Origin: Sphingobacterium kitahiroshimense
GTDB taxonomy: Bacteria; Bacteroidota; Bacteroidia; Sphingobacteriales; Sphingobacteriaceae
NCBI RefSeq assembly: GCF_025961315.1
Contig: NZ_JAOQNK010000001.1
Span: forward strand, 3,658,001 to 3,722,000
Direction of reading: 5' to 3'
DNA: 64,000 nt
Shown: positions 23,777 through 32,135 of the stretch, one piece after another
Layout of the letters: every line of letters begins with the position of its first letter
Numbering within the stretch: the stretch's first letter is position 1
Made by a program: the position numbers and the translations under genes
The notes under the pieces: model-generated
Seen by the model: the letters and a program-made list of their open reading frames with translations, nothing else
Told to the model about the DNA's origin: nothing
Databases searched by the model: none

Positions 23777-25081
23777 ATGAATAAGATTTTTTATCTACTA
23801 GCCTTGCTTTTTATTCCTGTAGGCAGTGCTTTCTCACAAAATGTACTTACTGCTCACGATGCAGTTGCTATAGCTATGGAAAATAACTTTGATGTATTGT
23901 TGACAAAGAAGGATGTGATCATCGCTAAGGAAAATGCAACATATGGGAATGCTGGAATCTTACCAAATCTTACTGCAAATTTTAGCCAGAGCAACAGTAA
24001 TCAAAATTCCAAGCAAACACAAAGTACAGGTGAGGTGAGAGAGTTGGAAAACGCAAAAAATAACAGCATGAATTATGGTGTTAGTTTAGGCTGGACCATT
24101 TTTGATGGCTTTGGTATGTTTGCGAGGTACGAGAAATTGAATCAACTGAAAGCAAGGGGTGACCTCGAGTTGAAATCGGTCATTTTAACGACTGTTGGCG
24201 ATGTGCTGAATATGTATTATACAATTGTTCTGGAAGAGAATCTTTTGCACACCATAGATTCTTCAATAGTTATTTCCACTGATCGTTTAAAAACGGCAGA
24301 AAATCGTTTTCAAATTGGAAAAGCTTCTAAATTGGAAGTTCTCAATGTACAGGTGAACTTAAATGCGGACCAATCCTTGCGATTAAAAAAATTGGAAACA
24401 ATTGCCAATTTGAAAACGGAGTTAAATAGATTGATGGCTCGGGATTTAACGATAGATTTTGAGGTTCAATATGAGTTTCAATTCAATGAGAATTTGGAAA
24501 TTAATGCTTTACTAGAACAGGCTACTAATCAAAACATCGAGCTCCAATTAATCAAATTGGATAAACGTTTGGCCGAGCTGGAGCAAAAGGATGTCCGCTC
24601 GAAACGCTTACCTGTTGTTCGTCTTAATTCTGGCTATAACTTTTCGTCATCAGAATCTAGTTTGGGATTTGTTTCTCAATCTAATGCAAGAGGTTTGACT
24701 TATGGTGTAACGGCATCGATGAATATTTTTGATGGTTTTAATCAACGGAGGAGTGAGCGAGTGGCTAAACAAATGGTGGAAAAAGCCTCGATTCAAATTG
24801 AGAGATCCAAAGAACTCATTAATGCCACTATTTTGAAAGCATATCAAAGCTATGTGACAAATATCAGCTTAGCTAAACTGGAAGAGCGAAATGAAAAAAT
24901 CGCAAAGCAAAATTTAAATATAACTTTAGACAAGTATAAGATAGGTACGATAAGTGCAGTTGAATTTAGAGATGCTCAAGAAAACTATGTAAATGCTATG
25001 AGTAGGCTTAAAGAGGCTAGCTATCAGGCTAAGCTGTCTGAGATAGGTTTAAAAGAATTAGTCGGTAACTTGGACCTCTAA
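23777..25081 (+). CDS. TolC-like outer-membrane efflux channel
   Basis: Outer-membrane factor completing the tripartite pump. The ATG at 23777 (434 residues) is preferred over an in-frame TTG at 23765 that overlaps the pump gene, because it gives a clean signal peptide MNKIFYLLALLFIPVGSAFS before QNVLTAHDAV. Two OEP repeats are visible, each with the long helices typical of the family and paired segments such as GWTIFDGFGMFARYEKL and SMNIFDGFNQRRSERVA. Start lies 1 bp after the pump stop codon. The C-terminal ISAVEFRDAQENYVNA segment also fits. Confidence 0.92.
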   Translation: MNKIFYLLALLFIPVGSAFSQNVLTAHDAVAIAMENNFDVLLTKKDVIIAKENATYGNAGILPNLTANFSQSNSNQNSKQTQSTGEVRELENAKNNSMNYGVSLGWTIFDGFGMFARYEKLNQLKARGDLELKSVILTTVGDVLNMYYTIVLEENLLHTIDSSIVISTDRLKTAENRFQIGKASKLEVLNVQVNLNADQSLRLKKLETIANLKTELNRLMARDLTIDFEVQYEFQFNENLEINALLEQATNQNIELQLIKLDKRLAELEQKDVRSKRLPVVRLNSGYNFSSSESSLGFVSQSNARGLTYGVTASMNIFDGFNQRRSERVAKQMVEKASIQIERSKELINATILKAYQSYVTNISLAKLEERNEKIAKQNLNITLDKYKIGTISAVEFRDAQENYVNAMSRLKEASYQAKLSEIGLKELVGNLDL

Positions 25082-25098
25082 CTCTTTTATAAATAAGC

Positions 25099-25121
25099 TA
25101 AGAGCCTTAAAAGGGCTCTTA
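25099..25121. terminator. Possible hairpin between convergent TolC-like and AHSA1 genes
   Basis: TAAGAGCC / GGCTCTTA, an 8-bp stem with a 7-nt loop, in the 37-bp gap between stops; it overlaps the AHSA1 stop codon. No good T-run, so weak. Confidence 0.4.
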
Positions 25122-25508
25122 ACGTCCATCTTCTGTATAGAAGTCTAATAAAGAGCTCATGTATGGATCATCCCATCCATCAACAATATCATCATAAGCT
25201 TCATCAGGTATATTGACGTGGTTTATCTCGACTGAAGTTCCTTTTTTGTGTTCATGTAGTTTGATGGTAACAATGGAATCAGCCTCTTCTTCTCCAAAAT
25301 ACCATTGCTGAACAATCGTTTTATTGGGAACCAAATCGATAAATTTTCCTGTGATAGCACCATCCCACATCGAGAACTCACCACCGATAACAGGATCGAT
25401 TTCTACTAAATCACCTGTCCAAAGACGTATGGTAATGTCCGTCGTCAGTGCTAGGTATATTTCTTCTGGCTCTGCAGGTATTATATAATATTTTTTGAAA
25501 TCTTTCAT
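25119..25508 (-). CDS. START/SRPBCC-fold protein (AHSA1-like)
   Basis: A 129-residue protein with the AHSA1/SRPBCC layout: YYIIPAEPEEIYLALT at the N-terminus, LWTGDLVEIDPVIGGEFSMWDGAITGKFIDLVPNKTIVQQWYF in the middle, and a C-terminal helix. Such proteins have a hydrophobic cavity; roles range from Hsp90 co-chaperone-like to ligand binding, and none can be assigned here. Monocistronic by context. A TATTTTTG -7 element lies only 4 nt before the ATG, so the mRNA is probably leaderless. Confidence 0.8.
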   Translation of the reverse strand: MKDFKKYYIIPAEPEEIYLALTTDITIRLWTGDLVEIDPVIGGEFSMWDGAITGKFIDLVPNKTIVQQWYFGEEEADSIVTIKLHEHKKGTSVEINHVNIPDEAYDDIVDGWDDPYMSSLLDFYTEDGR

Positions 25509-25512
25509 AGCA

Positions 25513-25520
25513 CAAAAATA
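25513..25520 (-). promoter_or_regulatory. -7 element of AHSA1-like gene (leaderless geometry)
   Basis: Minus-strand TATTTTTG ends 4 nt before the ATG at 25508. With transcription normally starting a few bases after this element, the start codon would be at or next to the 5' end of the mRNA. Confidence 0.6.
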
Positions 25521-25731
25521 CGTTAATTATGAAAGAGTGCCTTCATCTATTTTAATCTTTTCTTGAATGAAAAAGGCTCTTGGAAAATATTTAGAAAACT
25601 GTTATTTGTTTTATGATGGGGTGATCTAACAGGGAACAGCTTGGTAAGAGCTCGTGCAATATCTGATCAGTTTTAATTATGATGGAATAGTATCTTGTTC
25701 GGCTTTTGAGGAGAAGCTATAGTTAATAGTA

Positions 25732-26943
25732 CTATTTTTGAGTTAAAATAGGGTGTTGTACGATCAGTTGACAAATATCTTTTGCAACATCTTCTTTTGA
25801 TTTTAATGTAAATTCTTGAATATGCTGAAAACGGTCAATTACAGTTACTTTATTGGTATCTGTTGCAAAACCTGCTCCTTTATCCTGCATTGAATTTAAG
25901 ACAATGAAATCCAGGTTTTTACGTATTAATTTATCTTTTGCATGCTCAACTTCGTTATTTGTTTCTAAAGCAAAGCCGATTAAGAGCTGTTTTTCTGTTT
26001 TCTTAGTTCCGATAGATGCTAGAATATCTGTCGTTTTCTTGAGTGCAATGGAGAATTGATCTTCTTTCTTTTTTATTTTCTGCGAAGCAACTTCGATCGG
26101 AGTATAATCCGCAACAGCAGCACTCATAACAATAATGTCTGATTGTGAAAAATGTTGTACGACAGCTTCAAGCATTTCATGTGCAGAAGTAACTTGAATA
26201 CGATCTACGTTTTGCGGGGCGTCTAAAGCGGTAGGTCCACTGATTAAGGTTACCTTAGCACCAAGAGCTACAAGCTGTTTTGCTAAAGCATAGCCCATTT
26301 TTCCACTAGAATGATTCCCAATAAATCGTACAGGGTCTATCGCTTCATATGTAGGTCCAGCAGTGACTAATGCATTCCTTCCGCTTAAAGGGAGTTGAGG
26401 AGAAAAGCTTTGCGTAATAAAATCTAAAATTTCTTCAGGTTCTGCAAGTCTTCCTTCTCCAATTAAGCCGCTAGCTAGTTCTCCATTACCTGGATGAATT
26501 ATTCTGTTTCCATAGGATTGGAGTAAGCGGATATTGTTTTGAGTCGAGGGATGTTTCCACATGTCTAGATCCATCGCAGGAGCTATAAACACAGGACATT
26601 TTGCAGATAGGTAGACCGCAGTTAACAAGCTATCACAGATTCCATTTGCGAGTTTTCCAATAGTATTGGCAGTTGCTGGTGCAACCAGTATCAGATCAGC
26701 TTGTAATCCGATATGGACATGATTATTCCATTCCCCTGTTTTAGGATCGAAATAATCGATTAAAACGGGGTTATTTGAAAGGGTTGACAACGTGAGTGGC
26801 GTAATAAATTCAGCCGCTTCTTTTGTCATAATGATCTGAACATTCGCTTTTTCTTTAACTAGCAGTCTAGTCAAATGTGCAATTTTGTATGCGGCAATAC
26901 TACCGCATACAGCAATCACAATATTTTTTTTAGCTAAGCTCAT
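25732..26943 (-). CDS. coaBC: Bifunctional phosphopantothenoylcysteine decarboxylase / synthetase
   Basis: Joins cysteine to 4'-phosphopantothenate (CoaB) and decarboxylates the product (CoaC), two steps of coenzyme A synthesis. 403 residues, normal. The N-terminal flavin domain has GSIAAYK (14-20), NNHVHI with the catalytic His at about 75, and PAMDLDMW (122-129). The usual motif is PAMN, so Asp here replaces the Asn known from E. coli Dfp. The C-terminal CoaB domain begins near 190 with ALVTAGPTYEAIDPVRFIGN and SSGKMG. Downstream of rpoZ and bamD, a linkage common in Bacteroidetes. Confidence 0.96.
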   Translation of the reverse strand: MSLAKKNIVIAVCGSIAAYKIAHLTRLLVKEKANVQIIMTKEAAEFITPLTLSTLSNNPVLIDYFDPKTGEWNNHVHIGLQADLILVAPATANTIGKLANGICDSLLTAVYLSAKCPVFIAPAMDLDMWKHPSTQNNIRLLQSYGNRIIHPGNGELASGLIGEGRLAEPEEILDFITQSFSPQLPLSGRNALVTAGPTYEAIDPVRFIGNHSSGKMGYALAKQLVALGAKVTLISGPTALDAPQNVDRIQVTSAHEMLEAVVQHFSQSDIIVMSAAVADYTPIEVASQKIKKKEDQFSIALKKTTDILASIGTKKTEKQLLIGFALETNNEVEHAKDKLIRKNLDFIVLNSMQDKGAGFATDTNKVTVIDRFQHIQEFTLKSKEDVAKDICQLIVQHPILTQK

Positions 26944-26963
26944 ATCAACTGAGATAAAGCAAA

Positions 26964-27293
26964 TTATTCTTGCTCTTTAGCGGGATTTCTGAAATAAACC
27001 TTATCGTGTAAGAATTCATCAATCGCAATAAGTGTAGCTTTTGGCATACGCTCATAGTGTTTTGAGATTTCAATTTGCTCACGGTTTTCGAATACCTCTT
27101 CTAAGTTATCATTGTTAGTAGCAAATTCTGCAAGTTTGCTGTTCAACTCCTCTTTGATGTCAACAGAAATTTGATTAGCACGTTTGCTGATCACTACGAT
27201 TGACTCATAAATATTGTCGGTAACGGTGTCTAATTGTCTTAAATCACGAGTTACAGTTGAAGTTGCTACAGTGCTGTTATTTTTTTGACTCAT
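26964..27293 (-). CDS. rpoZ: RNA polymerase omega-like subunit
   Basis: A 109-residue protein matching the Bacteroidetes omega/Rpb6-like family, which helps assemble RNA polymerase. The segment DNIYESIVVISKRANQIS (27-44) is the conserved helical core that contacts the beta' subunit; the C-terminus LIAIDEFLHDKVYFRNP is also typical. It starts inside the end of bamD (17-bp overlap) and is followed by coaBC after a 20-bp gap, supporting one operon. Longer than the proteobacterial protein, as is usual in this phylum. Confidence 0.9.
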   Translation of the reverse strand: MSQKNNSTVATSTVTRDLRQLDTVTDNIYESIVVISKRANQISVDIKEELNSKLAEFATNNDNLEEVFENREQIEISKHYERMPKATLIAIDEFLHDKVYFRNPAKEQE

Positions 27294-28218
27294 TTTTTTG
27301 GGTATTATCTTTATTATCTTTATTTTCTTTAGCGGCTATTGCTGCTTTTCTTTCTTTTTCTTGTTCGGCTATGGCTTTATTAACAGTTGCCATGTAGGTC
27401 GCCGCAGTTTTCATTTTTTTCTCGGCGCTATCACGAAGAGATTCAACTTCCTTCATATATTTGCTATTCGGGAATGACATTGCAAAAGAGCGATAATAGT
27501 CAATAACTTCAGAAAAGCGATCTGCTTGCTTGACAGGACTACTCTGAGTTGCAAGTTTATACTGAGACTTTACCGTAAGGTACTCAATTTCTTCTGCATA
27601 CTTGGTATCAGGATAGGCTTTCAATACATTTTGCAATGCAATCACAGCAGCTCTATAGTCATCGTTTAATCCCATGTCATAGAGCAACCTAGCATTTGAA
27701 AATGCTTTAAGCTCTAATTTATCACGCAGCTTTTGAATTAATTCACCAGCTTCTTTTGCCCTTTCAGATTCAGGATACAAATTGACAAATAACTGTAGTG
27801 CATCGATTGCTTTCCTTGTATTCTCTTGGTCAAGACTTGACTTTGGAGAATCTAGATAATAACAATATGCAGACATAAAACGACATTCTTCGGCTCTAGG
27901 ACTATTGGGATAAACATCTGCGAAATCTTTAAAATGATAACGTGCAGAGGTATAATCCTTTAGTCTGTAGCTTGCAAAAGCTGTGAAATAATATAAATTT
28001 TCTGCTTCGGCCTGTCCTCTAAATTTAGTTCTTAAATCTTCGAACAATATTAAAGCCTTGCTATATTTTTTGTTTTCGTATAGTTTTACCGCTTCTTCGT
28101 ACTTCTGAGCGATATTATTGCTTGCTCGCAACTTCTCAAACTTACTCTTACAGCTACTGAACGATACCAATAACAAAATTCCGGCACATAAAGCCGCTAT
28201 ACGCCTATTTAAAAACAT
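27277..28218 (-). CDS. bamD: Outer-membrane assembly lipoprotein BamD
   Basis: Lipoprotein of the BAM machine that inserts beta-barrels into the outer membrane. 313 residues. A signal peptide leads to the lipobox LVSFSSC with the lipidated Cys at 23. TPR-like helical pairs follow (YEEAVKLYENKKYSKALILFEDL, then PNSPRAEECRFMSAYCYYL, YPESERAKEAGELI and YPDTKYAEEIEYL). The C-terminal tail beyond about 270 is very rich in Lys, Glu and Asn and probably disordered. First gene of bamD-rpoZ-coaBC. Its promoter geometry predicts a leaderless transcript. Confidence 0.93.
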   Translation of the reverse strand: MFLNRRIAALCAGILLLVSFSSCKSKFEKLRASNNIAQKYEEAVKLYENKKYSKALILFEDLRTKFRGQAEAENLYYFTAFASYRLKDYTSARYHFKDFADVYPNSPRAEECRFMSAYCYYLDSPKSSLDQENTRKAIDALQLFVNLYPESERAKEAGELIQKLRDKLELKAFSNARLLYDMGLNDDYRAAVIALQNVLKAYPDTKYAEEIEYLTVKSQYKLATQSSPVKQADRFSEVIDYYRSFAMSFPNSKYMKEVESLRDSAEKKMKTAATYMATVNKAIAEQEKERKAAIAAKENKDNKDNTQKNESKK

Positions 28219-28222
28219 TTTA

Positions 28223-28253
28223 CAAAGATAAGTGAATTTGTAATACTAATCAA
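28223..28253 (-). promoter_or_regulatory. bamD promoter with leaderless geometry
   Basis: On the minus strand TTG (28253-28251), 20 bp, then TATCTTTG (28230-28223), a full Bacteroidetes consensus. Only four bases (TAAA) separate it from the ATG at 28218. No downstream in-frame start would preserve the signal peptide, so the start codon should be at the mRNA 5' end. Confidence 0.75.
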
Positions 28254-28447
28254 TTAAATTTTTATGTTGCAATATAGTGCAATATTGGAAGCTATACAAT
28301 GAATTTAATCATATTAACTTTTTTTAACCATAAATTCTGGAATGTTAATACTATTGTCATTTGCTTGTTTAAAAACAGTATCAATCGGATAGTCTTCTTA
28401 TCATTTTAGTAAATTTTGATTATATTTACATTCAAATTGTTTTTAGT

Positions 28448-28729
28448 ATGACATTAAAAGAAAGAGTTGAACAAGCATTGGATACAATTAGACCGTATTT
28501 GGAAACTGATGGTGGTGATGTTAGTGTGGAAGAAATCACTGCAGATAATGTTGTTCGTTTGAAATTATTAGGAGCATGTGCTTCATGCTCTATGAGTATT
28601 ATGACTTTTAAGGCTGGTCTTGAACAAGCTATTAGAAAGGCTGTGCCTGAAATTACTGCTGTGGAAGCGATTAATATTACGGACATGAATGACCCTAATG
28701 CTAGTTTGCCGACACCTAAGGCATTATAA
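28448..28729 (+). CDS. NifU-like iron-sulfur scaffold protein
   Basis: A 93-residue stand-alone NifU C-terminal domain (Nfu type) that carries a [4Fe-4S] cluster for transfer to target enzymes. The cluster-binding CxxC is in LLGACASCSMSIMTFKAGLE (Cys 42 and 45), preceded by RPYLETDGGDVSVEEI, both highly conserved. Usually found next to an Mrp/ApbC ATPase in this phylum, but none is adjacent here; upstream lies bamD on the other strand. Confidence 0.93.
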   Translation: MTLKERVEQALDTIRPYLETDGGDVSVEEITADNVVRLKLLGACASCSMSIMTFKAGLEQAIRKAVPEITAVEAINITDMNDPNASLPTPKAL

Positions 28730-28791
28730 TTGACCGCTTTAATTAACACAATTTAACAGCAGTGTAACTGTTAATGTCTTAGATTTGTGCT

Positions 28792-29424
28792 ATGAAATTC
28801 AACTACCACTTTATTTTTGTTCTATTTTTCATCCTCTCTGGGTATGCTTCATATTCCCAAGAGCGTAAAATCTTGCAGTTTAGTGGTATTGTAGAAACGA
28901 TTAGCTCTGGTCTTCCTGTGGGCTATACAACTATAACGAATGAAAGCTTTCGCAATGAAGCCTATATGGCCAATAACGAGGGCTTTTTCTCTTTTGTAGC
29001 GCATGTCGGAGACACGCTCCGTTTTACATCTGTCGGTTATGAGACCTTAAGGTATGTTATTCCAAATATTCAGGGTGATCGTTTGTCCACTGCGATCGTT
29101 ATGAAAAATCTGATTACGGAGTTACCGATGGTGACACCTTATCCTTGGGCAAGTATTGAGGAATTTAACATTGCATTTATGAATCTGGAGGTTGATTCAG
29201 ACAATATTATTCGTGCGAAGCGAAATTTGTCGAAGGAATCTTTAGATGCTTTGGCAGCTAGAGTACCTCGAACTGCCGATGAGATGCATAATTATAATGT
29301 AAATGATAATCATCGCAGTATGAATAATAAAGTTATTAATCAGCGGTATGCGAATCCTCTATTAAACCCTTTTGCTTGGGGCAGCTTAATTCAACAAATT
29401 TCCAAAGGGAAAAAAGGGAAGTAA
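28792..29424 (+). CDS. Exported protein with carboxypeptidase-D regulatory-like domain
   Basis: 210 residues with a signal peptide (FIFVLFFILSGYASYSQ) and one CarboxypepD_reg-like beta-sandwich: LQFSGIVETISSGLPVGYTTITNE, ANNEGFFSFVAHVGDTLRFTSVGYE. The rest (about 130-210) is polar, ending in a basic tail. Such domains often precede TonB receptors, but this protein has no barrel. Probably periplasmic or outer-membrane linked; precise function unknown. It converges on the permease gene with only 8 bp between stops. Confidence 0.8.
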   Translation: MKFNYHFIFVLFFILSGYASYSQERKILQFSGIVETISSGLPVGYTTITNESFRNEAYMANNEGFFSFVAHVGDTLRFTSVGYETLRYVIPNIQGDRLSTAIVMKNLITELPMVTPYPWASIEEFNIAFMNLEVDSDNIIRAKRNLSKESLDALAARVPRTADEMHNYNVNDNHRSMNNKVINQRYANPLLNPFAWGSLIQQISKGKKGK

Positions 29425-29432
29425 ACTATCCT

Positions 29433-30662
29433 TTATTCTGTCGCTTCTAATTTATTTAATTCCAGTACACTTATTTTCGAAGTAAAATAGGCAATTAATC
29501 CGGCTATACTTGTTATGGTAAAGAAGACGATGACAAAGTCTGTCCAACGGATTGCAATGGGGTAGCTGTCAATTAACATATTAGCTCCCTCTTCCACTTT
29601 TATGATACCATAGTTTATTTGTAAATAACAAAAGATGTAACCAATTAGCAAGCCCGTTACACAACCCACTAAGGATATCATTAGTCCTTCATAGAAAAAT
29701 ATTCTTTGTATTAACGAGCTGTTAGCACCGAGATTCTTTAAGATGTTCATATCTTCTTTTTTATCTAGTACGAGCATGGTTAATGATCCTACAATATTGA
29801 AAAGGGCAATTATACTGATCAATGTCAAAATAAAAAATACGGCCCATCTTTCAACGCGAACATTTTTATAAAGAGTCGGATTTTGTTCTTCCCTGTTTTT
29901 TACAACATATTTTTCTCCAAGATCCGTCTGTAGTTTCTTTTTGAAATGTTGAAGATTTGCTTTGTCTTTTATATAAAATTCAATTGCTGAAACGCGATCA
30001 TATTCTCCAAGCACTTCTTGTGCAAAGGAAATTGGGGTGATAATTAAATTGTCAAAATCTTGTTGACTTTTTAATATTCCTTTTGGCTGTATAGATCTGA
30101 TATTAAATTCATCGGCAGGATTTGCTGCATTTTTAGCTCCCTTTCTAGGTGAATATACATCAATATTACGGAGGCCACCGTGAATAGATACGCCCAAGTT
30201 TGCTTGAACACCTGCTCCAATAACGGCAGATGGAATACTGTCAGTTTGCAAGGTATAACTTCCACTTATTAATAAACTGTCTTTGCTTTTATGGTCTATT
30301 GAATTTGCCTGAATACCTTTAATAGTACCAATATACTGGCGGTTATCGTATTCCAATAGTACCTTTTCCTGCAGTACTTCGGTGTAATCGATTACATTGG
30401 AATCTTTCTTTAGCGCAAGGATAGGAGGTTGATTTGCATCAAACAGCTTTCCTTGGGCAGGTTCTATCTTTATTTCTGGCACAAATTGGCTGTACATGGA
30501 AATTATCAGGTTTTCCATACCGTTAAATGAAGAAAGTAAGATAATGAGTGCCGCACTGCTTACCATAACGCCAACGATGCTAATACCTGATATAATGTTG
30601 ATCGCATTAACAGATTTTTTTGAAAATAAGTATCTTTTAGCAAAAAGGTATGGTAAGTTCAT
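29433..30662 (-). CDS. FtsX/LolE-type ABC transporter permease
   Basis: 409 residues with one N-terminal membrane helix (IISGISIVGVMVSSAALIILLSSF), a large periplasmic MacB-like domain (about 45-270), and three C-terminal helices (FFILTLISIIALFNIVGSLTML, LMISLVGCVTGLLIGYIFCYL, FVIVFFTITSIAGLIAYFTSK). This is the LolC/LolE or FtsX topology, so it probably helps release lipoproteins from the inner membrane. No ATPase gene is adjacent. Last gene of a minus operon after the metallo-hydrolase (5-bp gap). Confidence 0.88.
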   Translation of the reverse strand: MNLPYLFAKRYLFSKKSVNAINIISGISIVGVMVSSAALIILLSSFNGMENLIISMYSQFVPEIKIEPAQGKLFDANQPPILALKKDSNVIDYTEVLQEKVLLEYDNRQYIGTIKGIQANSIDHKSKDSLLISGSYTLQTDSIPSAVIGAGVQANLGVSIHGGLRNIDVYSPRKGAKNAANPADEFNIRSIQPKGILKSQQDFDNLIITPISFAQEVLGEYDRVSAIEFYIKDKANLQHFKKKLQTDLGEKYVVKNREEQNPTLYKNVRVERWAVFFILTLISIIALFNIVGSLTMLVLDKKEDMNILKNLGANSSLIQRIFFYEGLMISLVGCVTGLLIGYIFCYLQINYGIIKVEEGANMLIDSYPIAIRWTDFVIVFFTITSIAGLIAYFTSKISVLELNKLEATE

Positions 30663-30667
30663 TGTGA

Positions 30668-31309
30668 TTAGCCTCTAATAAATGGATTGGTCGCTTTTTC
30701 AAAACCGATGGTCGTAGTCGATCCATGCCCAGGATAAATAGTAACTTCATCGGGAAGTATATATATTTTTTCCTTGATATTCTTTAATAACAAATCATGG
30801 TTACCTCCTGGAAGATCTGTTCTACCAATGCTGTTTTTAAATAAAACATCGCCGCCAATCAGAAATTTTTGCGGCTCACTATAAAAGCATAAATGAGCAG
30901 GGGAATGACCAGGAGCAAATATAATTTTCAATTCATGATCACCAATCTTTATCACATTTTCTTCAGTAAGAAATGTTTCTCCAATCGGGGAGATATCATA
31001 CCTGAAACCCATTTGTGGAGCATAGTTCTGTACCTCGATCAATACCGGAAGTTCTCCCTCATGAAACTGGGGATAAAGACCATAAGTGTCAAATATAAAT
31101 CTATTACCTAGCACATGGTCAATGTGACAATGTGTATTTAATAAGATCTTTGGATTTAAACTATTTTGCTCAATGAAGTCTGTTAACGTTCTTTCATCAG
31201 CAGGTCCATACATGCCGGGATCAATGATGACACAGTTTTTTTGTTCATCATAAATGACGTACGTATTTTCTTGGTAAGGGTTAAAGGTAAAAGTCTTGAT
31301 CTGCAACAT
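30668..31309 (-). CDS. Metallo-beta-lactamase fold hydrolase (glyoxalase II-like)
   Basis: 213 residues with the zinc-binding signature THCHIDHVLGN (HxHxDH at 60-65), a further metal site around APGHSPAHLCF, GRTDLPGG, and YPGHGSTTT near the C-terminus. This matches the short GloB-like thioesterase group, which lacks the C-terminal substrate domain of true glyoxalase II. It probably hydrolyses a thioester, substrate unknown. Follows aroE after 82 bp. Confidence 0.88.
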   Translation of the reverse strand: MLQIKTFTFNPYQENTYVIYDEQKNCVIIDPGMYGPADERTLTDFIEQNSLNPKILLNTHCHIDHVLGNRFIFDTYGLYPQFHEGELPVLIEVQNYAPQMGFRYDISPIGETFLTEENVIKIGDHELKIIFAPGHSPAHLCFYSEPQKFLIGGDVLFKNSIGRTDLPGGNHDLLLKNIKEKIYILPDEVTIYPGHGSTTTIGFEKATNPFIRG

Positions 31310-31391
31310 AATTTGTAAAAATAAAGTTTTATTTCGAATGTAAGGTATTCAACTGATCTTCTATAAGGCCACTGTGAATGAATAATTATAA

Positions 31392-32135
31392 TTACAATTC
31401 ATTCCAAATTTCCCAATTTTTTTCTGCCTGAAGTTCTAGCATTTCCAGTCCATTCTTAATTTTTGCACCATTGTTTTTCCCTTTTTTAAGAAATGCGGTT
31501 TCTGCTGGATTATAAACAAGATCGTATAATAAATGCTTATTGCCAATATATTCATAGGGAATATTGGGCGCATCTTCCATATTAGGGAAAGTTCCGACAG
31601 GCGAACAGTTAATAATAATATAATGTTCATTGAGGATGTCGGCATCAAGTTCGCTGTAAATCAGATTATTTTCACTTTTATTCCGGCTAACAAATTTATA
31701 AGTAATTCCAAGTTCATTTAATGCATACTCCACAGCTTTCGCTGCACCCCCATTGCCTAGAATCAATGCTTTTGTATGTTGCTCTTCCAGGAGTGGTTTC
31801 AGCGATTCTTTAAAGCCGTAAACATCCGTATTGAAGCCTTTTAAGTAAGGTCCTGACGGCGTATGTTTAATCTGAATACAGTTGACCGCCTGAATTGCTT
31901 CGGCCTCAGGAGATAGCTCCTGAAGATAAGGTAGCACATTGATCTTATGTGGTATTGTTACATTAACACCATAAAAGTTTTGATCGTTAAAAATCCGTTC
32001 AAATTCCCGAATGTCTTCTATACTATATAAATCATAGTTAATATCTGTAATAATTTCTTTATCAAATTTATCCAGATAGTATTTTTTAGAAAATGAATGT
32101 CCTAATGGAAAACCGATGAGTCCTAATTTCTTCAT
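31392..32135 (-). CDS. aroE: Shikimate dehydrogenase
   Basis: NADPH-dependent reduction of 3-dehydroshikimate to shikimate in aromatic amino acid synthesis. 247 residues. Motifs: GFPLGHSFSKKYY (substrate Ser residues), VNVTIPHK with the catalytic Lys at 64, GFNTDVYGF with Asn 102 and Asp 104, and the nucleotide loop GNGGAAKA (127-134). Its ATG directly abuts the stop codon of the TPR gene, so the two are translationally linked. Confidence 0.95.
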   Translation of the reverse strand: MKKLGLIGFPLGHSFSKKYYLDKFDKEIITDINYDLYSIEDIREFERIFNDQNFYGVNVTIPHKINVLPYLQELSPEAEAIQAVNCIQIKHTPSGPYLKGFNTDVYGFKESLKPLLEEQHTKALILGNGGAAKAVEYALNELGITYKFVSRNKSENNLIYSELDADILNEHYIIINCSPVGTFPNMEDAPNIPYEYIGNKHLLYDLVYNPAETAFLKKGKNNGAKIKNGLEMLELQAEKNWEIWNEL

